From positions 1-64,000 of the forward strand of contig NBIV01000100.1 of the NCBI GenBank assembly GCA_003194525.1: 64,000 bases of DNA, given 5' to 3'. Shown one piece after another: positions 34,808-44,699 of the stretch. The stretch's first letter is position 1. The number at the start of each line of letters is the position of its first letter. The translations under genes and the position numbers were made by a program. This DNA comes from Gracilariopsis chorda (Eukaryota > Rhodophyta > Florideophyceae > Gracilariales > Gracilariaceae). A model generated the notes under the pieces. It saw only the letters and a program-made list of their open reading frames with translations, ran no database searches and was not told the origin of the DNA.

Positions 34808-35700
34808 TTACATGTTGTCGCGATTCTGTCTTTTGCGTACAAAAACTAGTCTGCAAAGTTGTTCAGCGAGAGAATCTCTAATCACACTGGTGTCTCTCCT
34901 CCACTCTCGTGATCTTCTTTTATCTCTTTGAGTGTGTAGAATATCTTGAAAGTGGACTATTGGGGAGCCTCTTACACTGTTCATTTCATGAGTTGGTATC
35001 ATATCAAACAGTGACCCGTCGGCATTTTCGATTATGAAATTGTGCTGCTTTAATGCCACCATAATTATAAGTGTGGACTTCGCAATGGGATAAAATAGTG
35101 CCGAAAAGAATATTCCAAAGCAAGCAACTAAAATGCAGAATGCTTGCTGGGCACAAATCCGACAAGAAGAATGATAATAATTGAACGCATCTTGCTTCCC
35201 AGTTAGTCATTTACCAGAATATGGCGTTAGAAGTCTTCCATCATTAGAGTACGCATCGTCTGCGACCACAGTGGCCCAGAGCGGAAGAAAATCTCCTTTC
35301 AACAAGTGGTAAAGCCGTGTTCCAGCCAAAGCAGTCGAATGGTGCGTACCCCCCGCATGCCTAGCGGATATAAATGAAAACTTGTAGTTTGCTTCTACTG
35401 CTGCTTGTACAGCGATGGCAAATAATCCATTTCTGTTATAGTACTTTTTTGGATCTGTGGCATCCGAAATTGCAGGCCGATGTATCTCAATAGCAATACC
35501 ATCCAGAGCTGCTATTATACCATCAAACGGAGATTTTCGTAGTTGTTGAAACTGCTTTGCGCTTATAAGACATTCTATTTCGGTGGATGGAAAGTGCAAA
35601 CCTGGAAGTACTCTATTCAAAGCACACAAAGTTTCCTCAAATACACGATAAGCACTAGAAACGGCAATCTCGTATGGCCAATACAGATCCAGATAACTAG
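34808..35700 (-). pseudogene. PIF/Harbinger transposase relic C, catalytic domain with one in-frame TGA
   Basis: In a single frame: YLDLYWPYEIAVSSAYRVFE and LHFPSTEIECL, FDGIIAALDGIAIEI (first Asp), YYNRNGLFAIAVQAAVEA, then HAGGTHHSTALAG where the second Asp is replaced by His, and TVVADDAYSNDGRLLTPYSG (third Asp). After a lone TGA at 35207-35209 the same frame continues with QDAFNYYHSSCRICAQQAF and ALKQHNFIIENADGSLFDM to 34808. The blocks are those of DDE_Tnp_4. Frame changes lie upstream of 35700. Confidence 0.85.
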
Positions 35701-35838
35701 CTCCAGCTAGTAATCATAGCGTCACTAACAGCATCACAGCTGGTGAAACGGCACTTGCAGCAGCTGAATCTAATCGTCGACTGCGTTTGAGTGTTTGGTA
35801 CAAAGCATAGTGTAGAAGAAAAAATGCGCCTTCGTAAG

Positions 35839-36225
35839 TCAGTACATGCGAGCGAAGAGTGCATCAGATATGTTACATATGTGTTTTTGAAAATCAAACG
35901 TAGGTCTTGGCAGAATATATTTTGTGTTACGCAGCATTTTGTTGGAGAGTGCAATCGTAAGATCGGTGTTTAAAATGTGCAGAGCTACTCGATGAAGCCA
36001 TTGTTGCCAATTTCTTCGTGACGGTGGTTTGCGTAAGCAGGACACCTGCAAAGCGTTAACAGCGTCTTGGACTCGGCGGTCAAACATAAGGTCTGTAAAG
36101 CAAGGACTCGAACGAGGCATATCCAGGGTTGACTGCACATTTGCATTCCAGACTGAGAGAACGCTTCTATTCTTGGAAACTTGGAAGAAACGTTGCCAAA
36201 ATTTTCTTTCCATCATCAGCGTCAA
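35839..36225 (-). pseudogene. Probable N-terminal part of Harbinger relic C
   Basis: This open frame lies immediately upstream of the transposase domain on the same strand. Its helical, basic composition (WQRFFQVSKNRSVLSVWN, then RRNWQQWLHRVALHIL) suits a DNA-binding or structural N-terminus, but no motif proves it. It is separated from the catalytic part by stops and frame changes at 35700-35838. Confidence 0.35.
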
Positions 36226-37668
36226 CTCGTAGAACGCTCCTAAATTTGGTTACATGAAACGAAATAGCAGAATTGGAGTTTCTGAAAGTACCGTAATATA
36301 ATTAGGACTTTGACCCACCTTAATCCTAGATGGCGTATTAATAATAAGTACTATCACCACTACAAGTGTGCTAAGAGTGCCAAATGGCCAAACGAACTAA
36401 TAACCATCACAAAAGATGAAAATGGCCTCAAAAGCGAGTAATAAACCTCGTATTTATATATTGAGATTGTACACCGCGGTGCGGAACACATGTTTATGAG
36501 CTGCATCATGCGAGAGTCTCCTGCAAACGCATTGCAATACTCTTATTATCGTGTAAAGAGTTCAATTATGGCCCTTTTTTCCTCTTGCCGGTCAGAATGG
36601 CGCTAAAGAGCACGATGCAGTGCTAGCGCAATAGTGGTAGCGCAGGCAGAGAAGCAGGCACACGGAACTTGGAAGTCCCTTTAAGGATGCCTCCGATGCT
36701 TTGTCTTCCACGAGGGGTCAGGCTTTAAGTATTGCGTATAATGGCATCAATTTCTGTACTGTTACATGTAGTACAAGCCTTGTTACTGTTTCCAACATTT
36801 CAAAAAGTTAGTCTAGTACTACAGGCGAGCTCAGCTACGTCCAGTTCAAGCTCTACCAGCTTTAAGCCTCTCACAGCTAACCTAGTATCTCATGGCAAGC
36901 CAGCACTGCTACGTCCACTTCAAGCTCTTCTTGCTTGAAGTGTACTGCGGTGCCTTCAGTTGAGCATTTCCTTCTATTCTATGTCAGGCATACAAAACCG
37001 ACTGCGTGGACATCAATATGTCTAACGAGTTCAATTATGGCCCCTTTTCTCTCTCTACCATAGCCTACAATGCTTCAGATAGTAGCGGAAGGTCGGTAAC
37101 CGTTTGCTGCCGTCCAAGCTATGATCGTTCGCCTGACAATACGGCCTAGCCAGTGAGGAGTTTTTCTTCCTTTGAATCCGTTTCCTACTAGGAAGAGCAT
37201 AATTCTTTCAGGTAACACTATCTTATTTTACTAACTACATTTAAGTCCCTAACGTCTTTTGAAGCTACGCGAGGCCAAGGTGCTGAGTTAATGAAGACAA
37301 CTATACAAGCTACAAGTACTCAAGGGCTCTGCAAGTACTACTAAAAGAGAATGGTTAGTTCGCCATATTAATTCTTGTTGCGATTCTGGTAAGTACGGTT
37401 GTGGGATACCGTACAAATTCCTGATGGCGGAGGTAAGAGAACACGTATAACTAGCTCTAAGCAAAGCAATTCATACTTGTTCTGTACCTATTCCGTTGAC
37501 GATCAGTAGCTTTAAGGGTCGCGTAGTATCCCCATATAAACTTTCCAATCATCCGGAGCTAGAGCAAGCTCTTGGCAAAGTTGTGTCGTCCATTTTTATT
37601 AGAAGATAGAACCTCCTCCCACCGGGCAGATGAAAATGAAAGCTGAGAAGATGTCGGATTTCCGATCC
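36226..37668. other. No recognisable gene; short direct repeats
   Basis: The motif GAGTTCAATTATGGCCC occurs at 36558 and again at 37027 in the same orientation, each followed by a pyrimidine-rich run. A second related pair (TACGTCCAGTTCAAGCTCT near 36837 and TACGTCCACTTCAAGCTCT near 36911) lies between them. They may be remnants of a short repeat or solo LTR. Confidence 0.4.
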
Positions 37669-37673
37669 ACAAT

Positions 37674-38035
37674 TCTAGAAGATCATCGATCCAACAAATC
37701 TGGAGACGTAGAATTTGTGACAAAGAAGATGTGAAAGGAAATGTATTGTAGTTTATTTTTATTGGAAAGAAACATAGTAGTTAAAAACTAGTCTACAGAA
37801 CGGTAAATAGGAAACCCCACTCTAACAAAGAAGGACTATAAAAGACCGCACGCTTTGGACGCAGCAGGAAGTCGGAGGCAAGTTGCAACTTCCAAGAGTC
37901 CATTCTGCGGACGAGCTCAGTTAAAACTCTGTCCCCAGCCACTTGCAGTCTGTCCACCACACAGCCCTGACCGTAATCCATATTCTACATTACTATTATC
38001 ATACAAAAGTAAGTACGTCTACAGCATACGCTACA
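37674..38035 (+). repeat. 5' LTR (362 bp)
   Basis: It begins TCTAGAAGATC, where the 3' LTR has the canonical TGTAGAAGATC, and ends GCATACGCTACA. A TATA box (CTATAAAAG) lies near 37836-37844 and defines the U3/R side. Confidence 0.92.
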
Positions 38036-38037
38036 AG

Positions 38038-38051
38038 TGGTAGCATCGCCC
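38038..38051 (+). promoter_or_regulatory. tRNA primer-binding site
   Basis: TGGTAGCATCGCCC starts two bases after the 5' LTR, the usual position for minus-strand DNA priming. Its first ten bases also follow the LTR of a different element at 56383, implying a primer tRNA ending GATGCTACCA. Confidence 0.7.
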
Positions 38052-38069
38052 TAACTAATTCTATTCTAA

Positions 38070-38555
38070 GTGACGGAAAAAGAAGATAAATCTCATACTC
38101 TACAGGAGGATATCCAACAATTTGAAATACCACAGTCGCTCGGAGACAAACCGGAGGACATATATGAAGATGAAGATTAGGATTTCGAAGAAGTATCAAT
38201 AGAAGAGATACCGATACCGAGGAATGATAAAATCAACTGCTGCAACTACTGCAATAAGACGAAATCCGAATCTACGTGGGGAGAGCATAATCGCTCGCAG
38301 GCACACTACATATCATTATCTAAGTCGTTCAACTTTACATTCTACTGCGAGTACTGCCGGTGTTTGTTTAACACTACCTTCGAGTACAACGCGCATTTGC
38401 GCGCGCTTGAACACATCAACAGGCGCAAGCATGTGGCACAAGTGTATCGTGCCGCACGCAAATCTCAGAAAGCTCCCCCACTGACCAAAACCACCGCTGC
38501 CTTGCCACCGTTTGGTGTCATCAGGGACATTATCAAATCTTTAAAAAATCATTAA
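38070..38555 (+). pseudogene. Accessory ORF: two U1-type C2H2 zinc fingers, between primer site and gag
   Basis: One frame runs from a GTG at 38070 (directly after a TAA; no in-frame ATG exists) to TAA at 38553-38555, about 160 codons. The first part is acidic (EDIYEDED) and ends at a single TAG (38178-38180), after which the frame continues. Two fingers follow: C-x2-C-x11-H-x5-H (Cys codons 38241 and 38250, His 38286 and 38304) and C-x2-C-x12-H-x5-H (Cys 38346 and 38355, His 38394 and 38412). The five-residue His spacing is that of U1-type fingers, which bind RNA or DNA. A basic tail follows (KHVAQVYRAARKSQKA). The start codon seems to have been lost. I do not know such an ORF in Ty3/gypsy elements at this place. 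Confidence 0.72.
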
Positions 38556-38781
38556 TTTTAGACACTTTTCACCTGCATCTAGTTAAGCAAATTTATTGAA
38601 TTTTGCGTTTACACTACTTGACTATCTTACCACTGCAGTAGTCAACCACTAGAAAACGATTGCACAGCATAGGTAAATGCCAACCAATAGCAAAGCTTAG
38701 ACAACACCTTGAAAAGACCATTAAAGAGATCAGTATTTAGGACATTGCATGTTCGTGTAAGCAACCAAACCTTTTAAGAAT

Positions 38782-39629
38782 ATGGAAAATGAAATAATAG
38801 AACTACAGAATAGTGTTAATATTTTAGCTCAACAAGTGAATCAGGTAATGCACGTAAACCATCATTTAACAACTCTAGTAAATCAAAATAATAATCAATC
38901 TGGTATACTAAAAGTAGGAAAACCAGAAAAGTTTTCAGGTAAATATGTAAGATCTTGGGTACAATCATTAGAACATATTTTCTCCAACATAAACGAAGTA
39001 GTAAGTGAAGAAAAGAAAATTAAGTATGCTGTAAGCTTCATGCGTGGACAAGCACTAGAATGGTGGGAGCTGATAAATATAAATAATGGAAATATTATTA
39101 ATACCTTTGATGAGTTCCGAAGTAGACTGTTAGAATACTTTGAACCCGCAAATAGAGAATTAAATGCACGAAAAACATTATCAAATTTAAAGCAAATGGG
39201 AAAGTTCAACTCCGTTAGCTTATATAATAAAGAATTTACTAAAGGTTATTACAAGTTCCAAATATGTCTGCACAAGAACAGCTATTTTTATATAGCAAGG
39301 GATTGAAGCATCAAATTCGTATTGAACTTGAAAGATCAGAGCCCAACCAATTACAAGAAGCCATGAATACTGCAGACAGAATGGATACTATTTTCACATC
39401 CAATAGATTTAATTATGGTTATCGTTCATACTGGGGAAAGCAACCAAAGCGCGATATAATTGAGAAACCGACACCGATGGAAATAGGAAACATTCGACAG
39501 AATAACAACAGAAGTAATCTTAATAATGAAGAAAGAAGGCAACACATGAAACAGAATTTATGCTTTAAAGGTTATAAACAAGGATGTCGTCCTTGGAAAC
39601 ATAAAATGAACTATAACCCAAAAAACTAA
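38782..39629 (+). pseudogene. Gag of the 37.7-44.1 kb element, frameshifted
   Basis: The start ATG is at 38782 (MENEIIELQNSVN, a coiled coil). A retrotransposon gag capsid segment follows (KFSGKYVRSWVQSLEHIF, then MRGQALEWWELI and FRSRLLEYFEPANRE). A single extra base near 39243 moves the rest to another frame (LFLYSKGLKHQIRIELE), which ends at TAA 39627-39629. The zinc knuckle near 39560 is decayed: CFKGYKQGC keeps only part of the CCHC pattern. Past the stop the frame runs straight into protease, so gag and pol were probably one polyprotein. Confidence 0.85.
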
Positions 39630-39674
39630 ACAATCCGGGTTCGGAGAAAACAGCCAGAACCGAATCCGTCACAA

Positions 39675-41972
39675 ATGTACAATACCAAAAGACAAAAAGG
39701 CAAAAACAATAGAAAACTATTACAAAATGGAAAACCCAATACAATTGCGTTATGTGCATTGAATAATAAACCAACGAAGAATAACCTTCTAGTCTTCAAG
39801 GGAGAATGTATAAAATTGGATAAGATTCAAACTTGTAACATCTTAATAGATAGTGGTTGTGAGGAGCTCTGTATCTCAAAGAAATATGCTGATCAGCTTA
39901 AACAAAAATGGAAAACAAGTGATATTAGAGCAGATTTATTGGATGGAACATTAGTCCCAATGGACCAATGCTTAGACATTCTATTCATCAAAATTGGAGA
40001 AACTAAGTTTAACATAAATCCTTTCATAGTGGACTTGATAGGATATGATGTTATTCTAGGAAAATCTTGGCTACACCAGTACAATCCACATATAAACTGG
40101 AAAAGAAACTCAATACATAATAACATTGATGGAAAGAACTTTCTTCTGGACGCAGAAACTGTTAAAAGAAAGTGCACCCAAGTTCAACTTCTGCTAAGTA
40201 AAAAACAGTTTGCTAAACTCGTACGAAGGCAAAAGTGTAAAATATACCTTATGTTAGTACAACAAAAAAGGGACACGGATAGTAAAAAGAAAGACAAAGT
40301 TGACCTAGACCCAAAAGATGATGTACTAGTAAAACTCTTAAAAGAATACCATGATGTATTCCCAGATGATTTATCAAAGGGATTACCACCCAAAAGAAAT
40401 ATAGAAATGAAAATTGCACTAAAAGAGGATGCTACACCTAAGATGGGACCAATGTACAAACTATCTCCTGCAGAACTAGAAGAGATGAGGAAACAACTGG
40501 ATCACTTATTAAGTCATGAATTTATAAGACCAAGTATTAGCCCATAGGGAAGCCCAGTTCTTTTCACAACAAAAAAGGATGGCTCACTTCGAATGTGTGT
40601 GGACTATAGAGCAATAAACAAAAAGACATTAAAAAACAATGTACCACTTCCTCGAATAGGCAAAGTGTTGGATCAATTAAAAAATGCTAAGTACTTTACT
40701 ACGCTTGATTTGAGATCAGGATATAACCAAATCAGAATAAGAAAAGAGGATATACCTAAAACTGCATTTCGTACAAGATACGGCCAGTTCGACTATCTCT
40801 TCACACCGTTTGGACTAACCGGTGCACCTGGTTACTTCCAAACCTTAATGAATAATATTTTTAGACCATTTTTAGACAAGTTCGTAATCGTCTACCTCGA
40901 TGACATTTTAATTTACAGCACAACAAAGGAAGACCACTTAAAGCAAGTAAAACTTGTGCTAGATATACTTATAAAAGAAAAGCTATACGGTAAATTATCT
41001 AAATTTCACTTTATAAAAGAGGAAGTAGAATACCTAGGTCATGTAATAACCGCGGAAGGAATTAAAGTTGATAATAAGAAGATTGAAGCAATAACCAAAT
41101 GGCCAATACCGAAAACAGTCACAGATGTTCCAAGCTTCCTAGGTATCTGCAGTTACTACAGGAAGTTTTTTAGAGACTTTGCGAAAATAGCTAATCCTTT
41201 AACAGAACTTACAAGACAGAAAAATGATTTCATTTGGAAAAATGATCAACAAAAGGGATTTGATATACTGAAAAGTAAACTAGTAAGTGCACCTATACAA
41301 AAATGTGCAGATCGTGCGCTTCCATATGAAATAATAACAGATGCCTCCTCCACGGGTTTAGGAGCAGTTCTATCTCAGAAAGACAAGAAAGGGAAAACAC
41401 CAATAGCATACGCTCCTAAGAAACTTAACGAAGCACAACAGAACTACGCTACAGGAGAAAGAGAACTGCTAGCTATTGTATTTGCACTGAAAACATGGAG
41501 ATCATATTTACATGGTTCTAAGTTTCAAATTCTAACTGACCATCATCCGCTTAAGTATTTAGAAACACAAAAGACGTTTTCAAGAAAACAAGCAAGATGG
41601 GTTGAATTCATGCAAGAGTTTGACTACACAATTTCATACATAAAAGGCAAAGAGAACCACGTGGCGGATGCGCTCTCCAGAAAGAATATGGAAGTTCATA
41701 AAACCTCTTCTAGCATCAATAAATCACTCGTAAATATAACAACAATAAAAATATCCGATGATACGTTAACAGAATTGGAAAAAGGATACAAGAGCAGCTT
41801 ACACTTCTCACAGATACTTGAAAATCCGAGAGAACCATATAAACGTATGGGGAAACGAGTGTACTTTGAAAATCGCTTATGCGTACCAGAAGGAAAAATA
41901 CGAAGAACCATTCTTCAGGACAATCACTGCTCACTACAAGGAGGACACAGGTCATATAAAAAACCCTTTTAA
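39675..41972 (+). pseudogene. Protease-RT-RNase H and integrase start, one in-frame TAG
   Basis: The frame of the gag C-terminus continues here. Protease has ILIDSGCEELCIS near 39842. RT follows with SLRMCVDYRAINKK, YFTTLDLRSGYNQI and an intact VIVYLDDILIYS box near 40890; RNase H has ITDASSTGLGAVLS, ERELLAIVFAL, LTDHHPLKYLE and DALSRKN. A TAG at 40545-40547 splits protease/RT N-terminus from the RT core; the Met at 40593 is internal and not a natural start. The frame ends at 41972 inside the HHCC domain (GGHRSYKK) owing to a one-base shift. Confidence 0.92.
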
Positions 41973-42001
41973 TAATCAGAGAAAAATACTTTTGGGATAC
42001 A

Positions 42002-43066
42002 ATGAAAAGCGATTTAAAGAGATTTATATCTGAATGTGAAAAATGTCAAAAGGCAAAATCAATGAACAAGGCTATGCAAGGACTATTACAAAGCTTTCCA
42101 CCTCCTACACGAAAATGGGAAGTGATCTCAATGGACTTTATATTTGACTTACCAAAAAGCAAAGAATATGTTGGAATAATGGCTATTGTGGACAAACTCT
42201 CCAAAAGAGTCCATTTCATTCCACTCGATGAAAAGAGTAAGGCACCAGACATAGCGAACGTATTCTACAAAGAAGTATATATACATCATGGAATCCCGAG
42301 GGTCATAATATTAGATAGAGATAACCGATTTACAAGTATATTCTGGGATACTTTGATGAAACTTCTTAACATAAAACTAAACCTATCAACTTCATTCCAT
42401 CCTCAAACTGATGGACAAACCGAACGTATCTTTAGAACATTAGAAGAAATGATACGATGCTATGTATCTCATACTCAAAGAGACTGTGAAAAGTATTTAC
42501 CAGGTCTCGAATTTGCCTACAATAATCACGTAAATAGTACAACAACATTTACGCCATTCTTCTTAGAATATGGAAAACATCCAATCACAGTAAACGATAT
42601 TCTCTACAGTGATGAACGTAAGGAACAAAATGATACATCAGAAAAGTTTCTAAAAGAATTGAAGAAAGCAAACGAGATTGCAAAATATGCAATTGAAGTA
42701 ACAAATATAAGAAATGCAGACAATGCTAATCGTAGAAGAAAAGATATAAAATACAGCATCGGAGATTACGTACTATTATCTATAAAGAATCTGATGATAC
42801 CTAAAGGCCGATCAAGAAAGTTCACACCAAAGTTTATAGGACCATTCAAAATCCTATCTCATAATAAATTACACACCTCCTATAAACTTGAACTTCCACA
42901 AGAATATAAACTACTACATCACACTTTCCACATATCATTACTAAAAGAGTTTAATAGTAGTTCTAACAGCAAAAAGAATATGGACATTCAAATATTCGTG
43001 CACAAAGAAAACATATTTCCATCCTACATTACCGGACATAGAATAATAAACGATGAAGTACAATAA
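42002..43066 (+). pseudogene. Integrase with GPF/Y-type module
   Basis: Continues the HHCC domain (SECEKCQKAK) in a new frame. The catalytic core shows VISMDFIFDLP (first Asp), ILDRDNRFTSIFWD (second Asp) and QTDGQTERIFRTLEEM (Glu). The C-terminal part has KFTPKFIGPFKIL, the GPF/Y-type module, and LLHHTFHISLLKEF. The same frame continues past the TAA at 43064 for about 49 codons to 43213, so the original C-terminus was probably longer. The Met at 42002 is internal to the polyprotein. Confidence 0.9.
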
Positions 43067-43259
43067 CTTCTACGCACATGCGATGAAGAATCAGAAGACA
43101 TATGGCTCAATCAACATGATACACGTATCATGACAGACTTACTAGATAGTTACAAAGTCAAAACTAGAAGTACTATAAAAGAAAAAAGTACACTCGCATA
43201 CCTACTTAACTAAGATTGGGCCTCAAAGAAACTAGTAGGCTTATCATCACAAACATACT

Positions 43260-43691
43260 ATGAATATATATCATGTTGAGGAATACGGACTTTTATGGAT
43301 CTCAGGGAACTATTTGAAGAATCATTTACGAGCAAAACTACAAGATCGTTATACTCAAGAAGTCACCCTCTACGAAATGATTCACATATGCCCAGCATAT
43401 AAACAAATTAAAGGATTACTAATTAATGAGAAAGATAAAGACATGCTTCTTGCATTGATTGAAAACTACAATTCTATGCTGTCCGGATTTCTAAACGAAG
43501 AATTTTTTATTCAATTCCACTGTCTGGTAGTTGGAATGTATGGCCATCTACCAAAGTATGGAAACTATTTAACGATAATTGACGATGCTATGTCAAAAAT
43601 AGAAAATTTTGAAGAAACATTCATCCATATTCAACAGGATGACGGGAATCCCCATCTTATCTATCCAAAAAACGAGAACTTAACCCTTTAA
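43260..43691 (+). CDS. Accessory ORF, 143 aa, between integrase and 3' LTR; function unknown
   Basis: An uninterrupted ATG-to-TAA frame on the element's sense strand, downstream of pol and upstream of the polypurine tract. The translation looks like a folded soluble protein rich in Tyr, Leu, Ile and Glu (HLRAKLQDRYTQEVTLYEMI, LLALIENYNSMLSGFLNEE, QFHCLVVGMYGHLPKYGN). I see no signal peptide or membrane segment, so an envelope-like role is not supported. It stays open although gag and pol are broken. The position matches third ORFs of some plant and fungal gypsy elements, but no family is recognised. Confidence 0.6.
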   Translation: MNIYHVEEYGLLWISGNYLKNHLRAKLQDRYTQEVTLYEMIHICPAYKQIKGLLINEKDKDMLLALIENYNSMLSGFLNEEFFIQFHCLVVGMYGHLPKYGNYLTIIDDAMSKIENFEETFIHIQQDDGNPHLIYPKNENLTL

Positions 43692-43718
43692 AAACATCAT
43701 ATGATTTGAGGACAAATC

Positions 43719-43740
43719 AAAGGAAGAATAGAGAAGAAAT
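43719..43740 (+). promoter_or_regulatory. Polypurine tract
   Basis: An almost pure A/G run (AAAGGAAGAATAGAGAAGAA) ends directly at the 3' LTR start and would prime plus-strand DNA synthesis. Confidence 0.75.
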
Positions 43741-44102
43741 TGTAGAAGATCATCGATCCAACAAATTTGGGTAAGTAGAATTTGTGAAAAAGAAGATGTG
43801 AAAGGAAATATATTGTAGATTATCTTTATTGGAAAGAAACATAGTAGTTACAAACTAGTCTACAGAACGGTAGATAGGAAACCCTACTCTAACAAAGAAG
43901 GTCTATAAAAGACCGCTCGCTTTGGACGCAGCAGGAAGTCGGAGGCAAGTTGCAACTTCCAAAAGTCCATTCTGCGGACAAGCTCAGTCAAAACTCTGTC
44001 CCTAGCCACTTGCAGTCTGTCCACCACACAGCCCTGACCGTAATCCATATTCTACATTATTATTATCATACAAAAGTTAGTACTTCTACAGCATACGCTA
44101 CA
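43741..44102 (+). repeat. 3' LTR (362 bp)
   Basis: Begins TGTAGAAGATC and ends GCATACGCTACA, followed by the ACAAT target duplication at 44103-44107. TATA box CTATAAAAG is near 43903-43911. Confidence 0.92.
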
Positions 44103-44107
44103 ACAAT

Positions 44108-44661
44108 GATATCAGAAAGGGGTATTTCGGCGAATTGAGAATTTGTAACGCGTTTGAAGACGAATGTTTTCTTAGGCTTGGCTGCCAGGGTTGATGGAAT
44201 GTGGTAGAGGTAGTTGAAATTATAATGGGTGGCGTTGGTGATGGTAAGTATGCATCTATAATGTTGCTGTGGATTTTGTGGACTCTAAACTAACTACAGA
44301 CGGTGGCGAATACAATCAAAAACATTAAGCACATTTGCTCGGAATCCCCCGTCTGCGTGCATCTTGGCCCTTTCCTTTCCTTTACACTTAACCTCATCGC
44401 TTCTTTTATAACATTTGCACGCGTCAGTTCTTACGCCAAATATATCTTACTGTCTTGACCTTTTACTGTTGTCAGCTCGCGGTGCGCTACGATCAATTTC
44501 GGCACTTGCCTTTGTTCAATTACAAAGTCCAATATCAATTCGACACGTATACGTCTCATCACAATTGCATACAGAGGCAACTACTTTGCGTGTGGAAAAA
44601 GAGGATTGAGCAACGCTGGAGGGAAATAAGAGGGAAAAAAGGACATAAAGTGGCCCTTATT
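44108..44661. other. No recognisable gene
   Basis: Short frames only (for example 44415-44609 and 44455-44706, overlapping in different frames), without domain signature. Confidence 0.4.
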
Positions 44662-44699
44662 CAATATTGCCGCGCACTGCAAGACCCTAAAAGTAGGGA

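Larger units (their letters stand above)
37674..44102 (+). mobile_element. Complete Ty3/gypsy LTR retrotransposon with two accessory ORFs
   Basis: Two 362-bp LTRs (37674-38035 and 43741-44102) bound a 6.43-kb element flanked by the 5-bp duplication ACAAT (37669-37673 and 44103-44107). The order on the plus strand is 5' LTR, primer-binding site, zinc-finger ORF, gag, protease, RT, RNase H, integrase with GPF/Y-type module, 143-aa ORF, polypurine tract, 3' LTR. The LTRs differ at about 21 of 362 positions by my count, so the insertion is not recent. The gag-to-3'-ORF region is visibly A/T-rich, unlike the LTRs, the zinc-finger ORF and the neighbours. Confidence 0.93.

Noticed and set aside
21999..35209. 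Possible stop-codon reassignment, because many ORFs have single internal stops
   Set aside because: TAA, TAG and TGA all occur as internal stops, the two intact host-like genes end normally, and the affected ORFs are transposon relics.
43260..43691. Envelope gene (retrovirus-like element)
   Set aside because: No signal peptide, membrane segment or cleavage site is visible in the translation.
37674..44102. RIP-like hypermutation as cause of LTR differences
   Set aside because: By eye, about half of the 21 LTR differences are transversions, so there is no strong transition bias in this element.
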